Source of the DNA: Lachnospiraceae bacterium
GTDB taxonomy: Bacteria > Bacillota > Clostridia > Lachnospirales > Lachnospiraceae
DNA: 64,000 nucleotides
Assembly (NCBI GenBank): GCA_015056815.1
Contig: SVFN01000006.1
Span: 1-64,000, forward strand
Direction of reading: 5' to 3'
A program made the position numbers and the translations under genes. The notes beneath the pieces were generated by a model. That model did no database searches and had not been told where the DNA came from. It saw only the letters and a program-made list of their open reading frames with translations. Positions within the stretch are counted from its first letter, which is position 1; the number at the start of each line of letters is the position of its first letter. Of this stretch, positions 34,736-44,236 are shown piece by piece.

Positions 34736-35236
34736 TCACTTTGGCATTGCCACGTGCTGGGAAACATAATCATCGCCGCTGCCTTCCACATTCAGGATCT
34801 GTCCTTCCTGTGCATAACACATTCCAAGCTGTCCCATCGCCACTTCTTTTACATGCTGCATATCCACAGAACTCATGATACGGCTGTACTCCTCATCGTT
34901 ATCTAACTTCATGGTGTTTAACTCGCTCTCCATGGATGCGATCTGCGCGATCATGGCTTTATTGCTTGCCTGCAAAGAAATATATCCGTAGAAGGATACC
35001 ATCATTACAGCCATCGCGATCGCCAGGAATGCAACATACCCCAGATTCATATGTCTCGCTTTGTCTCTGTTCTTACGTGCTGTATGACTGAGCTCCCCTT
35101 TGTACGGCTCTTTGATCGCCACGCGCACATCTAATTCATCTGTCTTGCGAACGGTATTCCCGTCAATATATACCGCCTTAGATCTCCTGGTATTATTTTT
35201 CTTCCCCGATGCTCTTCTTCCCGTATAGTTCGACAT
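34736..35236 (-). CDS. FtsL-like septum protein
   Basis: 166 residues. Basic cytoplasmic tail of about 65 residues, one membrane segment (LGYVAFLAIAMAVMMVSFYGYI), then a coiled coil (AMIAQIASMESELNTMKLDNDEEYSRI) and a short conserved end (VKEVAMGQLGMCYAQEGQI). This layout and the position directly after rsmH identify an FtsL equivalent, which partners FtsQ and DivIC. FtsL proteins diverge strongly, so the name rests on position and architecture. The N-terminal tail is longer than in Bacillus. Confidence 0.78.
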   Translation of the reverse strand: MSNYTGRRASGKKNNTRRSKAVYIDGNTVRKTDELDVRVAIKEPYKGELSHTARKNRDKARHMNLGYVAFLAIAMAVMMVSFYGYISLQASNKAMIAQIASMESELNTMKLDNDEEYSRIMSSVDMQHVKEVAMGQLGMCYAQEGQILNVEGSGDDYVSQHVAMPK

Positions 35237-35322
35237 ACTACTCCATCATCCCCTATTCTGTCTGATTCTTTCTGTTATATCTTATCAAATCGCAACTATT
35301 CTGTACAGTCTTTTCTACCTAT

Positions 35323-36273
35323 TTATATACTGTCTTGAACAGTTGCTTCAAATATCCTCAGCTTCGCACTTTTGCTCCGGCTGTTTTCTTCCAGTTCTTC
35401 TTCTGACGGCAGGATCGGTTTGCGTGAAACCACTCTGCCTTTGCTTACCCTTCCACATGTACATACCGGAAAATCCGGTGGACAGATACAAGGGTTTTCG
35501 TTTTTGCGGAATGCATGTTTGACGATCCGGTCTTCCAGGGAATGGAATGTGATGATACACAGCCTTCCATTTTGACCAAGCAAGTCAATCATTCCGTCCA
35601 GCGAATTCTCAAGTACCTCCAGTTCTCTGTTGCAGGCAATTCTGATCGCCTGAAAAGTTCTTTTGGAGGGATGACCGCCATCCTGCCTCATCCGGGCCGG
35701 GATGGCGGCCTTTATAATATCATTGAGTTCAGAAGTTGTCGTAATTGGTTTTTCTTTGCGTGCCATCACGATATGCTTCGCGATGTTCTTCGCAAACTTA
35801 TCTTCACCGTAGTCTCTGATGATATGGAACAGCTCCATCTCGCTGCTTTCATTGACGATCGTTTTCGCCGTCACATGCTGTCTGTTGTCCATCCGCATAT
35901 CAAGCTCGGTGTCGTATTTGTAGGAGAATCCCCTTTCCACAGTATCCAGCTGATAAGAAGACACTCCCAGATCCAGGACGATACCGTCCACCTGTGTATA
36001 TCCCAGCTCTTTGACTATCCCGGTCATATTCTCGTAATTATCTCTTACGATCATCACCTTGTCGCCAAATGGTTTTAATCTCTCTGACGCTGCCCGTATC
36101 GCATCCTCATCCTGATCGATCCCTATGAGTCTGCCGTTCTCTCCCAGTCGCTTTAAGATTTCCTCTGAATGACCGCCTCCACCCAGTGTCCCGTCTACAT
36201 AGACACCGTCCGGTTTCACGTTTAATCCTTCGATTGTTTCATTCAGTAAAACCGATCTGTGTGAAAAAGTCAT
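35323..36273 (-). CDS. rsmH: 16S rRNA (cytosine-N4)-methyltransferase RsmH
   Basis: 316 residues. It methylates N4 of C1402 in 16S rRNA. Motifs: [28 protein letters not shown] (SAM site), [15 protein letters not shown], and [17 protein letters not shown], then the C-terminal [10 protein letters not shown] and [12 protein letters not shown]. It follows mraZ by 24 bp and has AGGAGAGAACG before the ATG. Confidence 0.95.
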   Translation of the reverse strand: MTFSHRSVLLNETIEGLNVKPDGVYVDGTLGGGGHSEEILKRLGENGRLIGIDQDEDAIRAASERLKPFGDKVMIVRDNYENMTGIVKELGYTQVDGIVLDLGVSSYQLDTVERGFSYKYDTELDMRMDNRQHVTAKTIVNESSEMELFHIIRDYGEDKFAKNIAKHIVMARKEKPITTTSELNDIIKAAIPARMRQDGGHPSKRTFQAIRIACNRELEVLENSLDGMIDLLGQNGRLCIITFHSLEDRIVKHAFRKNENPCICPPDFPVCTCGRVSKGRVVSRKPILPSEEELEENSRSKSAKLRIFEATVQDSI

Positions 36274-36297
36274 CGTTCTCTCCTCTGATCTGTCCGA

Positions 36298-36729
36298 TTA
36301 AATATCCAGACCCAGCTCTGCCATCTTATCAGCAATATCTTCCATGCTGTTCTCAGCAGTCTCGCCTTCCCAGATCTCTTTTGCCCAGACCTCGATCTTC
36401 TCACCGACACCGATCAGAACCACATCCTTTACAATCCCCGCATGGTTTCTGAGATTCTGTGGCAGTAAAGCGCGTCCCTGCTTGTCTATTTCCAAAGGAG
36501 TCGCTCCTCCAAGGAAATAACGCTTTAAGTCTCTGATATCTTTTGAGTTGTTTGGCATCGATGTAAGCTTTTGTTGAAAGGAAGCCCACTGCATATTATC
36601 GTACACGTAAAGACATCCATCCAGTCCCTTCGTGATCATGAACTTGTCTCCAAGCTCTTCGCGGAATCTGGAAGGAACAATCAATCTGCCTTTTGTGTCA
36701 ATTGAATGATAATATTCTCCCGTATACAT
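36298..36729 (-). CDS. mraZ: Transcriptional regulator MraZ
   Basis: 143 residues from the ATG (MYTGEYYHSIDTKGRLIVPS); a GTG four codons earlier would sit on the binding site GGTGGGGA. Two AbrB-like half-domains each carry a DxxGR motif (DTKGRLIVP and DKQGRALLP). MraZ forms ring oligomers and represses its own dcw operon by binding direct repeats in the promoter region. Five such repeats are visible here (36760-36805). The binding site for ribosomes lies in a CCACCGGTGG palindrome, which may add translational control. Confidence 0.93.
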   Translation of the reverse strand: MYTGEYYHSIDTKGRLIVPSRFREELGDKFMITKGLDGCLYVYDNMQWASFQQKLTSMPNNSKDIRDLKRYFLGGATPLEIDKQGRALLPQNLRNHAGIVKDVVLIGVGEKIEVWAKEIWEGETAENSMEDIADKMAELGLDI

Positions 36730-36759
36730 ATGCTTCCCCACCGGTGGTCGTGTGGTCTA

Positions 36760-36805
36760 CCACTTCTTACCACTTTCTTTCCACTTACTCTCCACTTCGT
36801 ACCAC
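36760..36805 (-). promoter_or_regulatory. MraZ-type operator: five GTGG repeats at 10-11 bp spacing
   Basis: On the minus strand the core (A)GTGG recurs five times with starts 10, 11, 11 and 10 bp apart, all on one face of the helix, directly downstream of the -10 box and upstream of mraZ. MraZ of other bacteria binds short direct repeats with a GTG/TGGG core at about this period. Confidence 0.75.
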
Positions 36806-36813
36806 CTGAGACT

Positions 36814-36842
36814 ACTATATACCCACCGGCCGTGTTTTGCAA
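36814..36842 (-). promoter_or_regulatory. Promoter of the dcw cluster (PmraZ)
   Basis: Minus strand TTGCAA (36837-36842), exact 17-bp spacer, TATAGT (36814-36819). The MraZ repeats start 8 bp further down. Confidence 0.7.
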
Positions 36843-36871
36843 CCCCCCAATTTAATTCTTAAAATTCTCTT

Positions 36872-36928
36872 AAAAAAACAAAAACCTTTTCGAAACCACA
36901 CTATCTTGTGTTTCCGAAAAGGTTTTCT
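36872..36928 (-). terminator. Terminator after lgt
   Basis: Long stem AAAACCTTTTCG...CGAAAAGGTTTT extended by GTTTC-type pairing, TAT-rich loop; on the minus strand it is followed by TTTTTGTTTTTTT. It separates lgt from the dcw promoter. Confidence 0.88.
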
Positions 36929-36998
36929 TTTTCTCTGATACTATATATTGTTCTGTATTATATGATTCTTTTCAAAAAAACAGCATTTTTACCAAAAC

Positions 36999-37874
36999 CT
37001 ATGTTTGGTTTCTTGCTTTTTTCTTAACACGGATCACCACTTCCAGTATACAGGCGATCAGAATACATCCGGCCGCCACGCACTGCGAAACTGCGATGTT
37101 CGTACTGCCAATGTGAAGCTGATCCGTCCTGAGAGCCTCGATCCACAGCCGTCCGGCGCCATAACCGCCCAGATACCACAGCGCGATCTCTCCATCAAAC
37201 TTCTTTTTCTTATAAAGTAACACCAAAGTGGTGAGCAATCCCACATTCCATAAACTTTCGTATAAAAAGGTGGGATGAACCTGGATATAATTGATCCCTT
37301 CCCCCACATGCTCCCACATCCTGTCCGTAATCTCCCTGTTGCGGACCGCTTCAATGGGAAGTCTCATGGCAAACAGGGAATCTGTATAATCTCCAAACGC
37401 TTCTCTGTTCGTAAAATTCCCCCATCTGCCGATCAGTTGTCCCACCGGAAATCCAAAGGCAAGGGAATCAAACATCAGAAGCGGTGATATTTTCTTCACT
37501 TTTGAAAAAAAATATACGACCGTGAAAGCGGCGATCACGCCTCCGTAGATCGCAAGTCCGCCCTGTCTGATATTAAATATGCTGAGCAAATCTTCCTTAT
37601 AATAATCCCATGCAAAGACCACATAATAGATTCTGGCACCCAATATACCGCCGACCACGCCATAAATGGACAGATCCCAGTAAAGCTCCTTGTCCAGTCC
37701 GTATTTGGCGCCATACCAGGCCGCCATACAAAAGCCGAGTACGATCCCGCAGGAAATGATAATCCCGTAAAATGCAATCGAAAAATTCCCGATCATGATG
37801 CTTTTGGGGACATTTTTCAAGTAAAGCCCCAGATGCGGAAACGCGATATCGGTCGCGTTCATGATGTCTGTCAT
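36999..37874 (-). CDS. lgt: Prolipoprotein diacylglyceryl transferase Lgt
   Basis: 291 residues with about seven membrane segments. It attaches diacylglycerol to the lipobox cysteine of prolipoproteins. Motifs: IRQGGLAIYGGVI, GRWGNFTNREAFG (family signature with the essential Arg/Asn) and VHPTFLYESLWN. The start has GGGGAGAGAGCT upstream. It lies 17 bp after ychF and is probably co-transcribed. The DUF3798 lipoprotein at the right end of this window would be one of its substrates. Confidence 0.95.
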   Translation of the reverse strand: MTDIMNATDIAFPHLGLYLKNVPKSIMIGNFSIAFYGIIISCGIVLGFCMAAWYGAKYGLDKELYWDLSIYGVVGGILGARIYYVVFAWDYYKEDLLSIFNIRQGGLAIYGGVIAAFTVVYFFSKVKKISPLLMFDSLAFGFPVGQLIGRWGNFTNREAFGDYTDSLFAMRLPIEAVRNREITDRMWEHVGEGINYIQVHPTFLYESLWNVGLLTTLVLLYKKKKFDGEIALWYLGGYGAGRLWIEALRTDQLHIGSTNIAVSQCVAAGCILIACILEVVIRVKKKARNQT

Positions 37875-37891
37875 AGCTCTCTCCCCGTGTA

Positions 37892-38989
37892 TTAAACGTT
37901 AAATCGAAACAGGATCACATCGCCGTCTTTGACAACATAATCTTTGCCCTCCATACCCACAAGTCCTTTTTCCCTTGCTGCGGAAAGCGATCCCTGCTCC
38001 AGCAAATCTTTATAATTCACAACCTCCGCTTTGATAAAGCCTCTTTCAAAATCAGTATGAATCTTACCGGCTGCCTGAGGCGCTTTGGTACCCTTTTTAA
38101 TGGTCCATGCTCTTGTCTCATCCTCGCCTGCCGTCAGGTAACTGATCAGACCGAGCAGACTGTATGATGCCTTGATCAATTTGTCAAGTCCCGACTCTTT
38201 CAGTCCCAGATCCTCTAAGAACATTGCTTTTTCGTCATCCTCCAGCTCTGCGATCTCCTGCTCGATCTGCGCACAGATCACAAACACTTCGCTGCCTTCT
38301 TTTGCCGCGAACTCACGTACCGCCTGTACATGCGCATTGTCGGCAGCGTCGTTCGCCAGATCTTCTTCCGCCACATTTGCTGCAAAGATCGTAGGCTTCG
38401 CCGTCAGAAGATTGTAAGAAGCAAACCATGCCTCCTCATCCTCATCCTGTACTTCAAAGGTCTTCGCCAGATTGCCGTCTTCCAGATATGCTTTGATACG
38501 GTTTAACAGATCCAGCTCCTTGGCAAGCGCTTTGTCATTTCTGGCTCCCTTCGATGTCTTGGCGATGCGGCGATCCAGAATCTCCATATCCGAAAATGCC
38601 AGTTCCAGATTGATGGTCTCGATATCGCGCAAAGGATCCACGCTTCCATCCACATGAACAACATTGGAATCCTCAAAACATCTTACCACATGGACGACAG
38701 CATCCACTTCACGGATATTGCTCAAAAACTGGTTGCCAAGACCTTCTCCCTTGGATGCGCCCTTTACCAGCCCGGCAATGTCCACGAACTCGATCACAGC
38801 ATTTGTCACTTTCTTTGACTGATACATATCGCCCAATAGTTTGAGTCTTTCATCCGGCACCGGCACCACACCCACATTCGGGTCAATGGTACAAAACGGA
38901 TAATTGGCACTCTCTGCTCCTGCCTTGGTCAGGGAATTAAATAACGTACTTTTTCCCACATTCGGTAAACCGACGATTCCTAATTTCAT
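37892..38989 (-). CDS. ychF: Redox-regulated ATPase YchF (Obg family)
   Basis: 365 residues. Walker [13 protein letters not shown], then the switch [17 protein letters not shown]; a NxxE-type specificity motif and a TGS domain at the C-terminus ([46 protein letters not shown]) identify YchF, which hydrolyses ATP rather than GTP and binds ribosomes. Length is standard. A short hairpin (39011-39028) lies directly before its ribosome binding site. Confidence 0.95.
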   Translation of the reverse strand: MKLGIVGLPNVGKSTLFNSLTKAGAESANYPFCTIDPNVGVVPVPDERLKLLGDMYQSKKVTNAVIEFVDIAGLVKGASKGEGLGNQFLSNIREVDAVVHVVRCFEDSNVVHVDGSVDPLRDIETINLELAFSDMEILDRRIAKTSKGARNDKALAKELDLLNRIKAYLEDGNLAKTFEVQDEDEEAWFASYNLLTAKPTIFAANVAEEDLANDAADNAHVQAVREFAAKEGSEVFVICAQIEQEIAELEDDEKAMFLEDLGLKESGLDKLIKASYSLLGLISYLTAGEDETRAWTIKKGTKAPQAAGKIHTDFERGFIKAEVVNYKDLLEQGSLSAAREKGLVGMEGKDYVVKDGDVILFRFNV

Positions 38990-39010
38990 ATATTTTCAAA
39001 CCTCCCGAAT

Positions 39011-39028
39011 CCCTTATTTTATAAGGGG
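39011..39028. other. Hairpin just upstream of ychF ribosome binding site
   Basis: CCCTTAT / ATAAGGG with a 4-base loop, about 10 bp before the GGGAGG of ychF. On the plus strand it is followed by TTTTT. The rest of the 321-bp gap to 39310 holds the terminator at 39199-39240 and otherwise nothing recognisable. Confidence 0.5.
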
Positions 39029-39198
39029 TTTTTCACTGTTTTTAAACCGTATTCCGGTAATACTGCACCTAAACTTAATAATCGTACCACAAAAACACAC
39101 GAAAAGCAATTACATATGCAGAAAAAATACCCGGTAATCTAAAGGTATCATTTTTCCAGTCCGATAAAATTCTCTTGCTTCTGTATTTATCCATAAAT

Positions 39199-39240
39199 AA
39201 AAAACAGGCATATCCTCCACATCAGAATATGCCTGTAAAA
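39199..39240 (-). terminator. Terminator after HD-GYP-like gene
   Basis: Stem ACAGGCATAT / ATATGCCTGT followed by six T on the minus strand. Confidence 0.88.
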
Positions 39241-39310
39241 AATGTTACCGTATGTGTCTCAGTCGGATGCTTCGTCATGGGCAGAAAACAGAACCGTATG
39301 CCCGAGTCCT

Positions 39311-41221
39311 TTATAGATTGATCTCACGCTCCTGCATGGTCCGCAAAATATGATAGGCTTTCTGGTAATTGTGCCTGCGTCCCTCTGTCAGCATAAAATC
39401 AATATCCCGACGCACATCCTCCATGGCAAACAATTCTTGAAGCCACGGTGCATAGCGGGTACCGGATCCGTCCTTAAGCTCCTGCAGAAACTGATCCAGA
39501 CTCTTTCCCTTATTATAGCTTCTGCCGATGGAATCCGTAGCGGCGTCCAGGCAATCCGCACACTGTACAATATCGATCAACACCCTTAAGGGGCTGGCAG
39601 TGATATCAAACTCTTCCGGATAACCTCTGGAATTATCATGCCACTTATGATGTCCCAGCGCCACTTCTGCATACCTGGCAGTGGATTCATGACGTAAAAG
39701 CATCTGATATCCCATCCTGGGATGATTGCGGATCATCTCAAATTCCATATCCAGCAGTTTACGCCCGTACACGAATATGGTATCCATGATCGCAATCTTA
39801 CCGGTATCATGGTAAAGTGCTGCACGATAACAAAAATCAATGATCTGCGCTCTGTGTGCCAGTACATCCGCTGTATCTTTCGTATCCAGTATTCCCACCA
39901 TCATGGAAGGTCTGTGCCACAAAAGATGCTCACACAGACATTCTGTGATCTGTCCGACCATAATGGAATGTACATAAGTCGGCGGATGAAGAGCCGCCAG
40001 ACATTGCAGGATCATTTCCTCAAAGCTGATCAGGCTCGGTATCTCTATAAAGTGCTCGATCAGATAAACACTGGATTCCATAAGCTCCACCAGTGTCCTG
40101 CTGTTTGGCATACGGAAAATATATGTCATCAGATTCTGATATAACACCTTAAGCGTATATTTCTCCTGTGCTGTCATGCGCTCCGGATCCAGCAGCGCAA
40201 TATACTCTACCGGTGTCAGAATATTGGCCTCAATATCCCCATGCAGATAAGCCTTGGGATCCCGTTCTTTGTAAAGACTGATCAGCTGATTTCTGTATTC
40301 GTCATCTCCCGTTTTACCGACGAGATACTGATTGCGAAGAAGTCTTAATTTCAACTGGTTCTCAGTGGAACACCTCGAAAAATACTCCGCATTCGTATGC
40401 CAAAGTTCCCATGCCTGCACTGTTCTGCGATAGATAATCTGAAGTTCATCGGCATCAAACCCGCGCTCATTACAATAATCGCTCAATATGGAAATATATT
40501 CCAGCACACGGTACTTAAAGTATTTCCAGTCAAAATTCGGAACCATACGGATATAAAAATCATCCTCCCAGATGGTACACATTCTTTCCAGTATCTTTAA
40601 GTTATAGGAATTCATTTGCGGATCATCTGTCATTTTCTGAAAAAAGACAGTCATATATCTGGCATCTGTCAGCACAATCTCCCGTGCTCTTTCGTCCTTG
40701 ATCTGAACAAACCGTTCCTTATCCAGAAGTGAAAGGAAATACTCGCCGATCTTAAGCCCCTCATTGCTGAATCGTCTGGCGATCTCGGGATCCGATGTGA
40801 TCCTGACTGCCATCATCTGCAGGGCGTAGCAGGTATCCATGTGCGTATCCAGTTGTCTGATAAGCCCCGGCAGATCTTCCTGATTTTTCTTTTCTCTCAG
40901 GATACGCTCGGACAACTGGAATACGATCGGCAGATCCAGATATTCCACCTCACCGGCATCGATCATCTCATTGCCGAATTCCACCATTTCTTCAATATCT
41001 TCTTCCGTCAGGCGCTCATCAGACTGCACAAACGGAAACACCACCTCATCCAGAAATTGCCTGTTGGAAACAGCCAGTTGCCCGATACGTATAAAATTCT
41101 GTGTCAGTCTGTCACTATATCCGTTCGCATCCCGTATCTCGTCCAAAGATGGTGTGGAAAGCAGTCTGATCTCCACTGTGCGATCGATATAATCCCTGAA
41201 TGCTTTTCGTTTATCTTCCAT
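39311..41221 (-). CDS. HD-GYP-like phosphohydrolase with long helical N-terminus
   Basis: About 636 residues from the ATG preceded by GAGGGATACT. Residues 1-430 are almost entirely helical with no recognised domain. The C-terminal HD domain shows HSIMVGQITE, LYHDTGKIAIMDTI (HD plus GK), RNHPRMGYQMLL, HHKWHDNSRGYPEEF and DIVQCADCLDAAT, in the order seen in HD-GYP enzymes that degrade cyclic di-GMP. The usual HHE..DGxGYP is altered to HHKWHDNSRGYP, so activity or specificity may differ. No membrane segment or receiver domain is seen. A c-di-GMP role is inference. Confidence 0.75.
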   Translation of the reverse strand: MEDKRKAFRDYIDRTVEIRLLSTPSLDEIRDANGYSDRLTQNFIRIGQLAVSNRQFLDEVVFPFVQSDERLTEEDIEEMVEFGNEMIDAGEVEYLDLPIVFQLSERILREKKNQEDLPGLIRQLDTHMDTCYALQMMAVRITSDPEIARRFSNEGLKIGEYFLSLLDKERFVQIKDERAREIVLTDARYMTVFFQKMTDDPQMNSYNLKILERMCTIWEDDFYIRMVPNFDWKYFKYRVLEYISILSDYCNERGFDADELQIIYRRTVQAWELWHTNAEYFSRCSTENQLKLRLLRNQYLVGKTGDDEYRNQLISLYKERDPKAYLHGDIEANILTPVEYIALLDPERMTAQEKYTLKVLYQNLMTYIFRMPNSRTLVELMESSVYLIEHFIEIPSLISFEEMILQCLAALHPPTYVHSIMVGQITECLCEHLLWHRPSMMVGILDTKDTADVLAHRAQIIDFCYRAALYHDTGKIAIMDTIFVYGRKLLDMEFEMIRNHPRMGYQMLLRHESTARYAEVALGHHKWHDNSRGYPEEFDITASPLRVLIDIVQCADCLDAATDSIGRSYNKGKSLDQFLQELKDGSGTRYAPWLQELFAMEDVRRDIDFMLTEGRRHNYQKAYHILRTMQEREINL

Positions 41222-41398
41222 AGTATCCCTCTTTTCCCACGAAAAACACCGGTATCTGTTCAGAATGATACGCCGGCTCATTCGCACCACTTCGTGCTCC
41301 ATGCGGGGCGGATCATACAGTCGCTCAACCACTTTCGAGTAAGCTCAAAGCAGATTCGGACTTTTACCCCTGATAGCATTATTATAACAGAAATTGTA

Positions 41399-41449
41399 TA
41401 AAAAAAGAACCCAAAGACCGCTTTATTTTCAGAATCTTTGGACTCTTTC
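41399..41449 (-). terminator. Terminator after DUF202-like gene
   Basis: Stem AAAGAacCCAAAGA / TCTTTGGacTCTTT with AT-rich loop, then seven T on the minus strand; begins at the stop codon of the gene. Confidence 0.75.
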
Positions 41450-41453
41450 ATAA

Positions 41454-41858
41454 TCATACGTTTTCTTCTCCGACTCTTTCGGCGATTCTGGAGGTCTGGA
41501 TCATCTTTTCTTTCTCCTGCTCCATCTGTTCGATCTCTTTTTTGAGCCTGGGATAGGTCATCCTGTCCTTGATCCAGAAATAGATTGCTGACACGATCAG
41601 AAACAGGGAAAGCGGCGTGCTGAACCGGTCGGACACACCGATCGCCGGAAGTCCTTTGTAGATCGTCGCCGCACTTGCGATCAAAGATACGATGGTGCGC
41701 AGAAACGAAAGGTGGGTCTGTTCCACCGAAAGTCTGGTATTCTGAAATGCCAGATTGGTTCTGAAAACGGACAGAACAGTACGGTCATAGGACAGATCTG
41801 TCCGGGCAAGCGCCAACTCCTGTTCCAGTTTGTTTTTCTTATCCTTTTTATCCTTCAT
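41454..41858 (-). CDS. DUF202/YidH-like small membrane protein
   Basis: 134 residues. A charged N-terminal helix (KDKKDKKNKLEQELALARTDLSYDRT) leads to LSVEQTHLSFLRTIVSLIASAATIYKG and a second hydrophobic segment (LSLFLIVSAIYFWIK), then a charged tail. The T.LSFLRT motif followed by a membrane segment resembles the DUF202/YidH family of unknown function. AGGAG lies upstream of the ATG. It stands alone with its own terminator. Confidence 0.65.
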   Translation of the reverse strand: MKDKKDKKNKLEQELALARTDLSYDRTVLSVFRTNLAFQNTRLSVEQTHLSFLRTIVSLIASAATIYKGLPAIGVSDRFSTPLSLFLIVSAIYFWIKDRMTYPRLKKEIEQMEQEKEKMIQTSRIAERVGEENV

Positions 41859-42022
41859 CGCTTCGACTGCTCCTGACTATAATATAGCATCATTATAACG
41901 CGAACAGACCATTTATGCAAAGAGGAACCCGGAAAATCTCTGTAATCTTTAATAAACAAAAAAATGCAAACAACACCCCTTGTAAACATTCACCGCAGAC
42001 TAACGGCATTCCCATTATACAG

Positions 42023-42053
42023 CAAAACCACGAAGTTTCGCTTCGTGGTTTTC
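42023..42053 (-). terminator. Terminator after glycosyltransferase gene
   Basis: Stem AAAACCACGAAG / CTTCGTGGTTTT with a 5-base loop; T run TTTTGCTG on the minus strand. Confidence 0.85.
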
Positions 42054-42054
42054 G

Positions 42055-42789
42055 TTACTTATTATATTCATAAAACAATTCATCCAGTAACCGGTCAAGC
42101 CCTTCGGTATCGCCGAAAGCGGCTTTCAAAAGTGTGCCTGCATTCTGTATAAGCAGTTTAAAATACAGCCAGTCTCCCAGCTCATCGAATTTCCTGGTGG
42201 AATTGATCAGACAGTTCTTTTTCAGTGTCGTATAACGCTTTCCCTGTTTTTTTCCATATTTCTTAAGCCGTTTTGCCGTGACGACATCCTCCATCGCCTT
42301 TTGCTCCACAAAGCCGCCAATGGCATCGAAGGTCTCTTTTTTCGCCCAGAAAATCCCACTGTAAAGTCCCGTCACCGCAAAAGAGAGCCTGCATAAAAGA
42401 TCATTGCACCATAAAGGAAAGGAATACCGCTCAAAGCGGATCGGTGCTCCGCCTCCGATATAACAGCCGGTTTTTAACAGTGCATAAATCTCCCGCAGGG
42501 TACCTTTCGTCATGCGGTTATCGGCGTCCATGGTGACAATGACCGTCCCCTTTGCTGCCGCAATCCCTGCATTGCGCACTTTTGCGATACACTTATCTTC
42601 ATTCAGGACAACTCTCGCTCCCTGTGCCTTCGCGATCTGTTCTGTCCTGTCTTTGCAGCGGTTACAGACCACAATAATCTCCGTATTGCCGGGAAACACT
42701 TCATCCGCTCCCTTCACGGAAGCGATACACCGTCCGATATAGTTTTCCTCATTATGCGCCGGGATGATGACGGATATCTGTGTTTTCAT
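42055..42789 (-). CDS. Glycosyltransferase family 2
   Basis: 244 residues. GT-A fold with SVIIPAHNEENYIGRCI at the start, the metal-binding MDADNRMTKG (DxD-like) and GGAPIRFERY / AMEDVVTAKRLKKYG around the acceptor side. No membrane anchor. Family 2 enzymes transfer sugars from nucleotide donors to polysaccharide, lipid or protein acceptors; the acceptor here is unknown. AAAGGAGCAG precedes the ATG. It is followed by its own terminator. Confidence 0.85.
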   Translation of the reverse strand: MKTQISVIIPAHNEENYIGRCIASVKGADEVFPGNTEIIVVCNRCKDRTEQIAKAQGARVVLNEDKCIAKVRNAGIAAAKGTVIVTMDADNRMTKGTLREIYALLKTGCYIGGGAPIRFERYSFPLWCNDLLCRLSFAVTGLYSGIFWAKKETFDAIGGFVEQKAMEDVVTAKRLKKYGKKQGKRYTTLKKNCLINSTRKFDELGDWLYFKLLIQNAGTLLKAAFGDTEGLDRLLDELFYEYNK

Positions 42790-42908
42790 CCATTTTCTGC
42801 TCCTTTTACCTTTGAACCAATCTCACTGTTTCAGCCATTGTCCTGCTTTTCCCAATCCCTTCGAAAAATACCGCATCTTCAGCATTTCTCCGACAATCGA
42901 ATCGTCCC

Positions 42909-44084
42909 CTAAATCTGTACATCGATCGATGCTCCCTCTGTTACGGATACAGACGGTGCCGATATGCCGCATCCGGTCAGACCGCCAAATGCTGCCCCGG
43001 TCGATGCCGCCCCAAACGAAACTCCACCACTTCCCATCCCGGAGGGGGAATTTCCCTTCATCTGCTGTTTGATCATCGTTTTCAGATAGTCCATATCCGC
43101 CTTCATCATATCTTTCTGCTCGGACGCTCTGTGTTTTCGTTTGAGTTCTTCCAGTTCTTCCTCGCTCATATGCGGATCGATGATTTCCAGACTGGAAAAC
43201 AGCTCCATGCCCTCTTCGAGTTTTCGAAGCTCCTCCTCGCCAAATTCTGAGAGCATTTCGTTCATCTCCCGAAACATCTCCTCTGAAAACTCCTCCGTTT
43301 TTTCTGCAATTTTTTCCGAAAGGGCTGCTCTCTCTGTCTCTGCCTTCTCAGAAAGTTCCTGTGCCATTTCCTGCCTCTTTTCAAAGATCGCATCCGCCTG
43401 CGCGGTCAGCTCCTCTTCTATCTGCTCCGGCATCTGATTTTTCGGCGAAGAACTCCCCTCCTTCTGTGACCTCATCCGCTCGTCTCTTCTATGGGTCGTC
43501 TCTGCCAGTTCTTCCAGTTCCAGATGATGTTTCTTTTTCTTCGCGACCATCTCCATGCGTCTGGCATGGATCAAAGCCCCCTGCATTTCTTCCGCGTCAC
43601 CGCCACAGGCGATCTTTCTCTTTACCTCTAAGACTTTTCGTTTCGCCGAGATTACTGCCTGACCGGCGCTCACAGAGGTTTTTGCCCGCTGGATCTTCGT
43701 CTCGACTTCTTTAAAATTATAATGGAAAGACTCACCGTCCTTCTCCTCGTCCTCATTCTCCGGCGAACCCGAAAGCTCCAAAAATCCGTTTGCCTTATCC
43801 TTTGACACCGCAGAATACGGATTCCGGTCATTCTGGGTCGTCTGCTTTAATTCGCGCAAAAGCTCCCGCATCTGCTTCGCCTGTTTCGATGTATCATCCG
43901 CTATAGTCTCCTGTTTGCGGGAAATTGCCGATGAAGTGACCGCACCCGTCGTATTTTGCGCATGACAAAAAACACCGAAACCGGTGCTTTTTGTACCGGG
44001 TGCATTTGGATCCCCCGTCATGCCCCTGCCTGTAAAAGGCGAATATACATACCGTGAATCAAACGTCAGATGAATCCCTGCCAT
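42909..44084 (-). CDS. Conserved hypothetical coiled-coil protein
   Basis: 391 residues, no signal peptide. Start MAGIHLTFDSRYVYSPFTGRG, a middle portion of long charged helices (KIQRAKTSVSAGQAVISAKR, VLEVKRKIACGGDAEEMQGA, then a Glu-rich coiled coil around 220-320) and a Gly/Ser-rich C-terminus (GMGSGGVSFGAAST) ending in DVQI. I know similar proteins only as uncharacterised Lachnospiraceae families. GGGAGG stands upstream of the ATG. No partner is obvious; it lies between a chemoreceptor and a glycosyltransferase. Confidence 0.7.
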   Translation of the reverse strand: MAGIHLTFDSRYVYSPFTGRGMTGDPNAPGTKSTGFGVFCHAQNTTGAVTSSAISRKQETIADDTSKQAKQMRELLRELKQTTQNDRNPYSAVSKDKANGFLELSGSPENEDEEKDGESFHYNFKEVETKIQRAKTSVSAGQAVISAKRKVLEVKRKIACGGDAEEMQGALIHARRMEMVAKKKKHHLELEELAETTHRRDERMRSQKEGSSSPKNQMPEQIEEELTAQADAIFEKRQEMAQELSEKAETERAALSEKIAEKTEEFSEEMFREMNEMLSEFGEEELRKLEEGMELFSSLEIIDPHMSEEELEELKRKHRASEQKDMMKADMDYLKTMIKQQMKGNSPSGMGSGGVSFGAASTGAAFGGLTGCGISAPSVSVTEGASIDVQI

Positions 44085-44236
44085 ATTCTCTACCTCCCTG
44101 TAGATCTCACCAAACTCCTTTTTGGTCCAAACACTGACAGTTATGACCGGCCGTTTTGTAAAAACTTCCTCTTTCTCTCTATCGGATCGTTACCGCGATC
44201 TCTGAATGGCATGTCCATGGGACATTGCATAACGGT

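Noticed and set aside
42790-42908. 20-codon frame MLKMRYFSKGLG... between the coiled-coil and glycosyltransferase genes
   Set aside because: The only binding-site-like bases touch the ATG; nothing else supports translation.
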